From: Tetracentron sinense
Lineage: Eukaryota > Streptophyta > Magnoliopsida > Trochodendrales > Trochodendraceae
Length of the DNA: 64,000 nucleotides
Assembly: GCA_015143295.1 (NCBI GenBank)
Contig: CM026553.1
Span: 3,061,912 to 3,125,911, forward strand
Direction of reading: 5' to 3'
Position 1 is the stretch's first letter. The number at the start of each line of letters is the position of its first letter. The position numbers and the translations under genes are program-made. Positions 32,521 through 42,304 of this stretch are shown piece after piece. Below the pieces are notes generated by a model. The model saw only the letters and a list, made by a program, of their open reading frames with translations, ran no database searches and was not told where the DNA came from.

Positions 32521-34196
32521 AGAAACATGCCCAAGACCTGACAAAAAGTTGCCAAAAGGAGGCACAATCCTAAGTGAGTCTATATGATGCGCAAGAAGAC
32601 ATAAAGATAATCTTAAGCCAATAATAAACAATCAATAGGTTTCAAGGATTTATCTTTTTATCTTTGGTGGCAAATGAGTTATGACAGTGGGCGGAACCAC
32701 TGGTTTTATCTTTGATTAGTCCGCTGGACTGACTTGCACTCTAGGGTTCTCACAAAGGTTTTCACTCACAAGCTAACCTTTCAGTACTAACATGAGTTAA
32801 CTCTGAGAGAATCCGTAGCCTAGACAGACGTGTCACACAATGGTAAGCTTAAGTACGTCCCAGACTAGCCGGATCAGTCAAGTAGTTTGACAAGTGTATT
32901 CCCGAAAGAATAACTTGGGCTAGATTGTGTTCTTAAGTCAACAAGCATAGTTAACCAACAAGATTTTGAGGAGGCCACTTAAGAGCTCGGTATACTAAAG
33001 TTGTAGGGACCTGTCGGTATGTTAGGAAACAGGGACCTGTGCTCATGGTCTTATTCGACTCAAAAATAAAGGATTCACTTATTTTGTGATGGTCCTATGA
33101 ATACCGAGCTAAATTTGACTCTCGATCTTGGTTCATTTTATTAAATTGCTTTTGGGTTCACATAGCTAGAGTGACGAGGTGGGTGATGAAATCCCACTGG
33201 TTTCAAGTAGAGCTGAATTTGCTCTTTTAATTAATGGATTTTTTTCGGCCATCCACATAATTTGAAAAAGTTGTATGAAAGCAAATAAACAATCACCACA
33301 ATCCAACCAACACCTGAGATCGCTTTCAAGCGAGGTTTAAAACACGTACCTACCCGTGGGCCATGCCACGGGGTCGCCTCCGTGAGGTAGGGAGGGGCAT
33401 CCAATCCGTCTCCGTCTAAGCATGTTTTTGCTCCCTACTCACAATCCTTCCTTGCGAAAGAGTTTGTTCATAGAAAGAGAGTCTAGGGTTTTTGGGAATT
33501 ATTTTTTGGAAGGTCACTGCCTTTTAGGGTTTGCACACAAAATTCAATTAATAAGGCAGGTTAATTGATTTCAAATTAGGGTTTGAATTCAAACTTAGAA
33601 GTTTCCTAAAGTTGAAAACTTCTATTTTTGAAAATTTCCCAAATTTGGAAACCTACCAAATTCAAATTTGGAAACCTGGGCAAAATGGAAACTTCCCAAT
33701 AGAGGGAATTTTTCAAAATGGAAAATTTCCAATTTTAGATATCCAAAGTTAGAAAATCTCTATAAATAGAAATTTTCTAAATCTGTCAAATCTAAAAAAT
33801 TAGAAAGTTTCCAACTTTGTAAAACTCGCTATTTTGGAAACTTTACAAAATGCAAACTTTCCCGAAAAATTAATCACCTATAAAAAAAAATAAAGTAAAT
33901 CTAAACCTATCTCTTTTTTTTTGGATCTTTTTTTTTTAATTTTGTGTTTTTTTTTTTTTTTCCTCAAGGGTTTCTAAGCCCTTGAACACATATCTAATAA
34001 TAATAATAATAAAAAAAAAAGGAAAAAAGAAGTAGAAAGTCCTAAATTATTACAAGTTGCACCCGGCCATCCGAGGCTAAAAATAAAAATAAAAATTAAG
34101 CAAGTAGAAAAGAAAGAGAAGAAGGGGGATCCGAAATCCCTTGCTGTTCTTTTTTTTTTTTGAAAGGTTTTCTTCTTTCTTTATGCACTTCCTTCA
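32521..34196 (-). other. Leader region of D, low complexity
   Basis: Lies between the primer-binding site and gag in element sense. It contains A/T-rich imperfect repeats of GGAAACTTCCCAAA-like words (about 33590-33880), poly-T and poly-A runs (33900-34020), and no recognised N-terminal gag domain. Confidence 0.5.
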
Positions 34197-34216
34197 CCTG
34201 AGCGGCAACAATGCCA
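34197..34216 (-). other. Primer-binding site of element D
   Basis: Minus strand TGGCATTGTTGCCGCTCAGG lies two bases inside the right LTR. It resembles TGGCGCCGTTGCCGGGG, the tRNA-Asp-type site typical of Athila elements, with changes mostly of the C-to-T type. This fixes the orientation as minus. Confidence 0.7.
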
Positions 34217-35119
34217 TTTGAAATAAGGTTTTTCCATCGTCTAGAATCACCCTACTTCAACAATTTTTTTTGTAATATTTGATTCTTTAAATTCCTGCAA
34301 AATGCAATGCACAATGGTATGTCGGATGTCGATTCCTCACTCAGGTTAGTTATATTAGTGCAATAAAGAAAATAAAAGAGCATAAAAAGTTTAGAAAAGA
34401 TGGAGAGATGAGAATGATGGAATAGTATTTTTAAAACATTTTGCTTTTGTGTTTGAAAAATATTCTTGATCTAAATAAATTAAATAACATGAAGTAGAAT
34501 AATTAAAGGCATCGAAGCATGAAATAATAAACATAAAAAAACAGATTTATTAATCAAAACTAAAAGGCAACTTACAAACTTTAAACTAAAAATAACTGTG
34601 AGTACATCCGAAATCAAAGAAAGCTTGAACTAAGCATAGATGCAAACTTCCAAGAAGAGAGAAAGACATATTCAAGAAACAGGGCCTGCACAGTGTGTAC
34701 AGAGATGAGGTGAGACGTCCAAATGGTATGGATGGGGTGAGAAAACTCGTGGTTGATAGAGATGGGGTGAGAAATGAAGTTCTTTCCCTATGTGTAGGGA
34801 TGAGAACGTGAGAGCCCTAAGTATAGGGCATAAGAGAGAGAGGTGAGAAGAGAAGTGTAGAACCCCGGAACTTTTTGTATATAACTTGTAATGTGTGTCA
34901 AGGCGTGACACCTTTGTAATCTCCATTTTCGTGAAATGAGAATTGAAAATTTTGAAAATTGTTTCAAGAATGCTATAATTAATTAAATAAATTATTTAAT
35001 AATGTCTATAAGCCTTGAAAGGGTCCTAGTCATGTTTAGAAGAGGTCAAAAGGGAAGTAGGATAAGTCCAAGTAGCAGGAATGGGTGAAAAATGGACTGG
35101 GTGTCGAAATTTGCAGAGC

Positions 35120-35344
35120 ACCGATTGCTCGGTCCATATTAGCGATCGATCGGTCCACAACCGATCATCGGTAGCTATCGATTAGTGCACTTTTTTGTAT
35201 GGGGAAAAATTCCAGAGAGCATGTTTTTAACCGGTCGATCGGTCAAGAACACCGATCGCTCGGTAAGCGATCGATCGCTCGGTATTGACCACCGATCAAT
35301 CGGTATATCGCGTTTTTTGGGCATTTTCACCTTGGCTATAAAGG
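35120..35344 (+). promoter_or_regulatory. Palindrome cluster plus TATA box of LTR E
   Basis: Seven near-copies of the 14-bp palindrome ACCGATCGATCGGT: 35120, 35142, 35160, 35230, 35251, 35267 and 35291, several with one or two changes that keep the ACC...GGT outer bases. TATAAAGG is at 35337-35344, 33 bp after the last copy. Probably a factor-binding array of the core promoter (inference). Confidence 0.7.
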
Positions 35345-35928
35345 CTTGCTCAAGCCTAAGGGTTTCATAAACCCTTAGGGCAGCATTTTGAGAGAGAGTA
35401 GAGGAGAGAAAGAGGGTTTCTAACCTAGGGTTTTCACTTGAGAAGGAATCAAGGGTTTGAGAACCCTAGATCATTACAAGCTTGGATTTCTTCAAGTACA
35501 CGGCTCAAGCACGTGAGGAGCACGTTCTCCAAGCTAGGGCAGTGACTCCACGCACATGTTGGAGGGTTTTTCTCGCCTTTTCAAGGTCGGTACCTTGTGC
35601 TACCCTCCTAGTCATGGTTTCCTCTTTTCCTTCCTTATTCTTTGTTTTCCCTAAACTATAACTATGCTATGTGTAGAACCCCGAATCCGCATTTCACTAA
35701 GTAGTGAATAGTATGTGAATAGTGCTCAAGTGTGGTTTTGTATACTAACGGGCCTTATGTTAATATACGTATTTGGATTTATGGTGTGCATGTTTTGATA
35801 GGTCCCCATATTCTTAAGAAGTGTGTTTGAAGCATACGAGGGTGTTAGAATTGGTTTGGAGAAGATTCAAGTAGTGAAAATAGGGTTTTTGCAGAAAACA
35901 GGGGTCCATCGATCTCTCGGTGATAACC

Positions 35929-36159
35929 TCCGATCGACCGGTCCACTACCGATCGATCGGTAGCTATCGACTGGTTAACTTATTTGTATGGGGAAAAAGT
36001 GCAGAGAGGGTGTTTTCAACCGATCGACCGGTTGAAACCACCGATCAACCGCTAAGCCACCGATGGCTCGGTCTGTACCACCGATCGATCGGTCATACAC
36101 AAATTTTCTTCATTAAGGGTGTTTAACACTTTAGCCATTTCCCTTTTGCCTATATAAGG
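35929..36159 (+). promoter_or_regulatory. Palindrome cluster plus TATA box of LTR F
   Basis: ACCGATCGATCGGT or close variants at 35929, 35948, 36019, 36040, 36059 and 36080 (perfect at 35948 and 36080). TATATAAGG is at 36151-36159, 58 bp after the last palindrome, the same distance as in LTR H. Confidence 0.7.
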
Positions 36160-37081
36160 TTTGTTCGTGCCTTAGGGTTTCAGAAACCCTTAGTTCACTA
36201 TTTTGAGAGATTTTGAAAGGGAGAAGAAGGAGAGGAGCTAGGTGGTTGCTCAAGCTTGAAGGAGAGATCAAGTTCTTCCTTCTTTTGGTGTTTCTCATCC
36301 AAGAACTCAAGGTTCTTGCTTGTTCAAGCTTTTGGAATCAAAGTCTTTGATTTCATCAAGGTAGATACACTCTACTACCAATCTTGCAATACTACTAGTT
36401 ACTAAATGTTGTTCTTCTCAATCTATACTACATATATATATCTTGATTGGTTATGGTGTGAAAGGATGTTGTTTTATACTTGGATGTAAGATAGCACTAT
36501 TATGCATTCTATGTGTTTGTGTAAATGCCTCTAAGGGTTTTGGGTATTTAAACATGATATTACTCTTGTATGCTCCATGTCTCGCATGAATCGATGTTTT
36601 TCATGGATTTCCTCACTGCTACAAAAAGGGTTTTCAAACAAATGACTTGTAAGGAATGATTCTAAGTAACTCCATAATTTGTCTAAGATCGGTTCACTAG
36701 CTCTAAGGATCATAATACATACTCACAAGAACTCCATGATATCTCTAAGATCGTCTCATAAGCTCTAAGGAACATAAACGAAATGTTCTAAGATCTCTAT
36801 TGTCTTGGCTCTATGAATATGCTCTATGGTATCTCTATGTCTCTACGGATCATAAATGACTCTAAGAAACTCTACGAACTCTATGAAATCTAAGAACTCA
36901 CAAGGCTATGATTATCGTATGACTCACACGGTTATGGTTTTGGTTTCAGATTTTGGATTTAATCACATATGCTATACATGATTTCTACGCTTGATATGCT
37001 TTAAGGATTTTAGTCTCCATGCTTCGTATGCTCTATGCTATATTGCTTTATTGTTATTAGTTTGTATACGCTGAGTATTCC

Positions 37082-37246
37082 ATGCTCAGCCGATATTTGT
37101 TATCATAGGCAGGTGCTTGGGCTCCATTTGATCTATGTGGTACGGAACCTTGGGTAGAGGAGGAGTACTTCGACCCGGAGCCTTCCATGGATCACTACCA
37201 GGATGATGGTTCATTAGATAGGCGTTGGGACTTTGACTTCTGTTGA
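37082..37246 (+). pseudogene. LTR micro-ORF, copy F (one nonsense codon)
   Basis: ATG at 37082 begins MLSRYLLS, followed by TAG at 37106-37108, then AGAWAPFDLCGTEPWVEEEY, DPEPSMDHYQ and RRWDFDFC before TGA at 37244-37246. The frame after the TAG keeps the family motif. One change has inactivated it. Confidence 0.6.
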
Positions 37247-38494
37247 TCTACGTATACTTGATACTATGCTTTGTTAAGTGAGAGTGGGACTTGTCCACTC
37301 CACCTTTTTGGATACTCATGCAGTTGTATTTTGTTGGTTCACGTGTGGACCCAGTTATAGGAGTAATTACTTTGCTTCCACTATGTTTTGTAATGTTGGC
37401 TTCCGCTATGCATTGTATATTGTTTTCGCTGTATACTTCTGTGTACTCTGACAGTTTTCTATGTGTGCCTTATGTATCATATTGGAGGTATGATACAACG
37501 GTCACGAGTCAAAGTATCCCTAACTCCTAGGGGGTATTTTGGGTCGTGACACTATGAGTTGGGATGCTTGAATGGAGATGGATGTTGGGCGAAGGATGCC
37601 ATGTGTATGTGATGTGATGAATGAAATGGGAAGGGTATTATACCAATAATAAACACACATGTATGTTGTGAACATAAATCCACCTAGAAAAGCATGGTGT
37701 AGGCTTTAACAAATAATGTACGCACCACATGTTTGATGAAATGCCAAGGTGAAGAAATGAGTTGTAAATCAAGAAATGCATGCTTAAAAGCGTTTTGAAT
37801 TGCTAGGGTTATGATAGTGTGATTAATTGCTTTCTCTAATGGCATGAATATTTACTCGTTTAAATTAATGATATTCTATGCATTGTTGAAATCCTAAATG
37901 TCATATTTAATTCTAAGTGAAAGTATGTACACGATTCTACGAGCACGGCATGCATGACATGGTTTACCGGTGTTTTTCAAGAATAAGGATGTTAGAGGTA
38001 GGACATATTTTACGATATGTTTTGCCTCACTTTTGACAAGAACAAGAACAAGCATTGCACATGAGGGAGTTTACACTTCCCTCTCATCTCATTGAAAGAG
38101 GGATCTTCCCTCACTCACAAGTACATATCATTGAAAGAAGGGTCTCCCTTCCCTCTCAAGTGCATCTCACAAGTGCATCTCACAAGCGCATCTCACAAGT
38201 TACATGAGTATGTTTAAATTCCAAGCTAGCACGCATGACATGACACGCATGACAGACAAGCAAGACAGACATAACAAGTTTTTCAAGCACGTAAAGAGTA
38301 TTTTAAGTCAAGTTAAGTGCACGATGATTTCAAGAGTTTTATCGGCTTTTATGTGATGCAAGCATGAAAATATACTATTTTACTTTCCTGTTATTATATG
38401 AATTGCTTCCTGCTTTATATATCGTTATTGTTATGTTATGACTGTTGGTTAGCATTTGGTACACGCTGAGTATTTCATGCTCAATTATACATTT

Positions 38495-38614
38495 ATGTCG
38501 GCAGGTAGTGAGGGAGCTGCTGCTCCATTTGACATCTACGCTCCTGGCCCATGGGTGGAGGAGGAATACGTTGAGGAACCTGTGGAGGAACCTCCGGTAG
38601 AGGGCTACTACTAA
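38495..38614 (+). CDS. Conserved LTR micro-ORF, copy E, 39 codons
   Basis: Open frame MSAGSEGAAAPFD, YAPGPWVEEEYVEEP, then PPVEGYY and TAA. The start at 38495 is chosen because copies L and G' share it; an in-frame ATG at 38477 would add six residues. The product would be a small acidic protein with no signal peptide or membrane segment. It lies about 285 bp before the LTR end, so in a full element it would be in the RNA leader upstream of gag. Against copy L, 15 sense codons differ and 10 of those differences are synonymous, which argues for selection on the protein. Function unknown. Confidence 0.6.
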   Translation: MSAGSEGAAAPFDIYAPGPWVEEEYVEEPVEEPPVEGYY

Positions 38615-39763
38615 GTGGTAGATTCTAGGCTACTGTGGGTGAGTTTGAGAGAGTATATTCATGTATTTTGGTGGGCCTGTCTGCACCTTCTTTTGTTTTT
38701 CCCTTTTGTACAAGCTTGGATCATGTATATATGCTTAAAGGTTTGGTTAGTCTTCCGCTGTGCTATGTAGTTTATGTTTCCGTTATTATGTCCTCTTTGT
38801 ATATGCTCCAGGTATTTTTGCAGGTTGGTTTGTCAAACAAGTCATGATAAGTCGTCCAAGATTCACTCTAACTCCTAGGGTGGGTTTTGGGGTGCGACAA
38901 GAAGTTAGGGGGAAGGAACCATCTCTAAGGGAGAGAGAGTGGTGAGTATTTATAGAGGGTGGCTAGGATTTTATAAAGATTAGGGTTAGAAAAATAGGCT
39001 AGGGTTTTTAGAAAAAGATGGGTTGCTAGGATTAGGGTTTAGTGATATGGGTGGCTAAGATTTAGGCTAGAAGGTGGTGACTAGGTTTAGGAAAAAAAAA
39101 ATGGGATTAGGGTTTTTGAACTAACTAGGGTTTTGAAAAGTAAGGATGGACGGCTAAGATGATTGAGGTTGGTCGAATAGGATTAGGAGAGAGAGATTAG
39201 GGTTTTGAGAAACAAAAGAGAAAAAGAAGAGAAAATGATGGCAGAGGGTTTTGAACCCTGGTCTCTGGTATTGTTCTCCCATAACTCTCACCAATTGAGC
39301 AAACGTCAACATTGTGTCTTGCATTGCGACTTTTAATATTTTGGTCTTTTTTTTTGGAGATTGACACTTCTGCTCTCTTGGTCTTCGTTCAGACTCTGTG
39401 ATTTTCTGGTTGAGTCTACACTTGGCCCGCATCCACTTGGTATAGCCTGTTGGCTCTTTAGTAATTGGTAATGGGCTTTAGTGCTTAACTACGACCTCAG
39501 GTTCTTGAGAATCATCCAGTCAGGGTTCCTAAGACAGTTAAAATACGTAATGAGAGTTTAACAAGATAACCTTGTATCTAGTCTTTCAAAAACATGTCAA
39601 ATTCATGCAAATGTATCATTTTTACCAAAAATGGATGTGTTATGCACTGGAGGGAACCCTTAAGTAGAAAAGTTTGTAAAAATGCAAGTTTTACATAAAC
39701 GAGTGCGATAATGCTAAAAGGATAATCGTGAAAAACAAACACTATTCAGCGAATATCAGGGCT

Positions 39764-40289
39764 CCCTTGAGGTTCGAGGCTATGGCCACAAGGGCCCCGA
39801 TATGCATGGTAGCACCCTTAACCTTCTGGGGGACCCTCAGTCAATGAGGGGTCCCCTGGATGCAAGCTGGTTTCACCCCAGGGGGAGAAAGCATAATTTT
39901 TGGAAAAAACTAGGAATGGCGGTAAACTTAGTACCGCCATTCCTGGCCCTCCCATTTACAGTAGCTTTTACACTCTTTTGAGTGGGCCTTGGTCCATTCC
40001 AGGGCCCTGGTTTGGTCCCTCAGGCCTTCCCCTATCTACCCTAGTCCTTCCAGGGTCACCCAACTTGTCTAACCATGGTTAAAATGCCCTGCACTGGGGA
40101 TTATCCAGAATGGCAGTAGAATAATTACCTTCATTATGGGTTTTCATTTACAGTGATTTCAGGCCAACTGTAGGCCCATTTCAGAGCACCCCCTGGCCCA
40201 CAGCAAGCCTAGGATGTTTATGGGAGTCCCTTCTTCAACCCTATGGGTCTATGACCCCTTGGGTTAACCCTTAACCCATGCACCAGGCC
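39764..40289 (+). mobile_element. LTR copy C, second part (Tat-lineage)
   Basis: Resumes the LTR interrupted at 27758, collinear with B's LTR (compare 8150-8660). Hairpin at 39912-39944, perfect 13-bp arm AGGAATGGCGGTA with a 7-bp loop, and a decayed one near 40107. Cut at 40290 by LTR copy J; the remaining third of this LTR is not in the window. Confidence 0.8.
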
Positions 40290-40500
40290 TGTAGAACCCC
40301 GGAACTTTTCATGGCCAAGGAATAGTATTTTCATGGCCAAACGGCTTTCCATGTTTTTGAATTTGGCATTTAGCGAGAAAATGGATGTTAACGATCCATG
40401 TGCAGCATGAAAAAGGGGGTTTCGTGCCCTAAGAATAATGAAAATGAGGTTGGAAACACCCCTAGGGGTCTGTAGGGGGAAGAAACCAAAATCTGGGAAG

Positions 40501-40758
40501 TGCGATCGATCGTAGGTAAGGTGCGATCGATCGCATGGAGGCAAAATTGAACAAAAACATTATGGGCCAAGTGCGATAGCTGGGCCATCATGTGCGATAG
40601 ATCGCAAGGATCTACGATCGATCGCAAGGGTGTGCAATCGATCGCATGTAGGGAGAAATCAAACAAAAGCTTTCGGGTTCATGTGCCACAGATCGCTCTA
40701 TGGTGCGACCGATCGCACTGATCCATGATCAATCGCAGTTAGTGTGCGATCGATCACA
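40501..40758 (+). promoter_or_regulatory. Palindrome cluster of LTR J
   Basis: About nine copies of the 14-bp palindrome TGCGATCGATCGCA or close variants: 40501, 40522 (perfect), 40593, 40613, 40633, 40704, 40726, 40745 and a half copy near 40572. No canonical TATA follows; TTATGAGAG near 40802 is in that position. Confidence 0.7.
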
Positions 40759-41929
40759 CACGGGTAGCTGAATCCGAATTTGAGGGTTTTAAACCCTTGG
40801 CTTATGAGAGGGTTCTCATTTTGGGGTTTCTTAGACCAAAAGGAGAGAAAGAGGGAAAGAGGAGATTGGGGGAAAATCCAAGAGGGGTTTTTCGATTAGA
40901 GATCAAGGAAGCTCAAAGCTTGAAGATTCTCAAGCAAAGTTGGGGGTTTTTCAAACAAGGGTTTTTCTCCAAGATCAAGTATTGATCACCAAGGCTAGTA
41001 CACCCTCCTAGTTAATTTAGTAGTAACCTAGGTTTTCTTTTATAATGAGTATGATTGAGCATGTGTATCCCTAAATTCTTACCTAAGATCAATGATGCCC
41101 TAAATTTTACAAAATAAACTAAAAGGTGAATGATGTGTTGGATGTTGGATGTTGAGGCGATTGGATGTCATGTGGTGATGAATGATGTGTGATGACAATA
41201 GTGGAAGGGCAATGTACTCATAAGAAACACACTCAATGTATTGATGAAATGTTGAACATGAAAACATGAAGAAAATGCTAAAAAGAGATGTTGCACGTCA
41301 AGTGTTTGATGAAATGCTTGTATGAGAAATAACGTAGTTGATCAAGCCTATAACAGGCATGACTTGTAGGGTTTTTCCAAAATGGTAATTAGGATTAAAA
41401 TGCTAAGTACATGTTCTTGAATTCTCACATGATTATGGAAGGATTTGAAATGCTACATGTGTCCCTTGAACCATCTATGATAGTATGATTGCCACGAGCT
41501 GCCACACACAAGCAAGCATGCATGCATGGACTAAGTGAACTTAATCAAGGCTATGACATTATGATTTAAGGTTTTTTTTTTCAAATTGGGTAGTTTAAAT
41601 CAATTGCTCTATATGTTTTCTTTAAATCCCTCATAGCTATGAAAAGGTAAGAAATGTTATATTATGCGTTATTAATTCATGTCGCCATGATATCACAAAT
41701 TGTTATACACGAGCAAGCATGCACGCATGAACCAAGCCTTTCTAAGTATAAGCGTACCAACAAGAAACAACAAGAATGAAACATGAAATTCGCAAAACAA
41801 ATGACAGCCGAACTTTGGGTCGGTCAAGGGTAGGGCATATCCCTGGATATGTCATACCTGGCTCACAAGAAAATGAGACAAGAACAAGTCAAGAAGAGAA
41901 TTAAGAAACGTAAACCATGAAAAGATGCT

Positions 41930-42300
41930 AGTGTACTTAGACTAGGTACAGGCACTAACATCTGTTCCCAAGTAAGCATGAGAGGATGTCAGTATACTTA
42001 GACCAGGTACGGGTACTGGCATCTGTCTCCAGGTTAAATGAAAAACATGAAAGGATACTAGTGTACTTAGATCGGGTACGGGCACGGGCACTGGTATCCG
42101 TTTCCAAAGTACAAAGAAATTATGAAAGTATGCTAGTGTACTTAGACCAGGTACGGGTACTAGTATATGTTTCCAAGATGAATATGGAAGGGTGTTAATG
42201 TACCAAGACCAAGTACGGGCATTAACATCTGTTCCTAAGAAAGCATGAGAGGATACTGATACACCAAGACCAGGTACGGGTACTGGTATCTGTCTCCAAG
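41930..42300 (+). repeat. Tandem array, about 60-bp unit
   Basis: Six imperfect units containing CTTAGACCAGGTACGGGTAC and CTGGTATCTGTCTCCAAG. Any VPVPGL-rich reading frame on the minus strand arises from this array. Confidence 0.85.
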
Positions 42301-42304
42301 TAAG

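Larger units (their letters stand above)
35672..37551 (+). mobile_element. Solo LTR F (Tekay-like)
   Basis: Begins TGTAGAACCCCGAATCC, ends GGGTCGTGACA, with 5-bp duplication CTATG at 35667-35671 and 37552-37556. 1880 bp. Inserted into solo LTR E. Layout as in E and H: palindromes, TATA, a donor-like CATCAAGGTAGATAC at 36361, word array, micro-ORF, conserved end. Confidence 0.9.
34856..38899 (+). mobile_element. Solo LTR E (Tekay-like), containing solo LTR F
   Basis: Begins TGTAGAACCCCGGAAC, ends GGGGTGCGACA, with the 5-bp duplication AGAAG at 34851-34855 and 38900-38904. About 2.16 kb without F. It has a palindrome cluster, TATA box, leader, a tandem block of CTCACAAGTGCATCTCACAA type (38085-38215) and the micro-ORF near its 3' end. 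No internal region, so it is a recombination-derived solo LTR. Confidence 0.88.
27759..39758 (-). mobile_element. Athila-like non-autonomous Ty3/gypsy element (element D)
   Basis: Inserted in LTR copy C with a near-perfect 5-bp duplication (GGACT at 27754-27758, GGGCT at 39759-39763). The ends read TGAAA on the left and GAATATCA on the right. Orientation is minus, shown by gag-protease and by the primer-binding site next to the right LTR. Without solo LTR E the element is about 7.9 kb: LTRs of about 1.49 kb and an internal region of about 5 kb that holds gag and protease but no RT, RNase H or integrase. Confidence 0.85.
34219..39758 (-). repeat. 5' LTR of element D (right copy), split by solo LTR E
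   Basis: Matches the left LTR over 34219-34855 and 38905-39758; the gap is solo LTR E with its target duplication. Net length about 1.49 kb. TATTTATA at 38947-38954 and the tRNA-like segment at 39247-39302 correspond to those in the left LTR. Confidence 0.88.
40290..42304 (+). mobile_element. LTR copy J (Tekay-like, 3' part missing)
   Basis: Begins TGTAGAACCCCGGAAC, like E and G'. It has the palindrome cluster, a leader near 40800-41000, the block that ends in CTAGTACACCCTCCTAGTT (41000), and a tandem array at its right end. It joins the left LTR of K near 42304 with no LTR end, so it was truncated by insertion or recombination. The micro-ORF region is missing. Confidence 0.72.

Noticed and set aside
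40218-40666. Minus-strand frames of 92-108 codons rich in D, R, S and T
   Set aside because: They run across the GATCGATC palindrome cluster of LTR J and the end of LTR C; no conserved domain.
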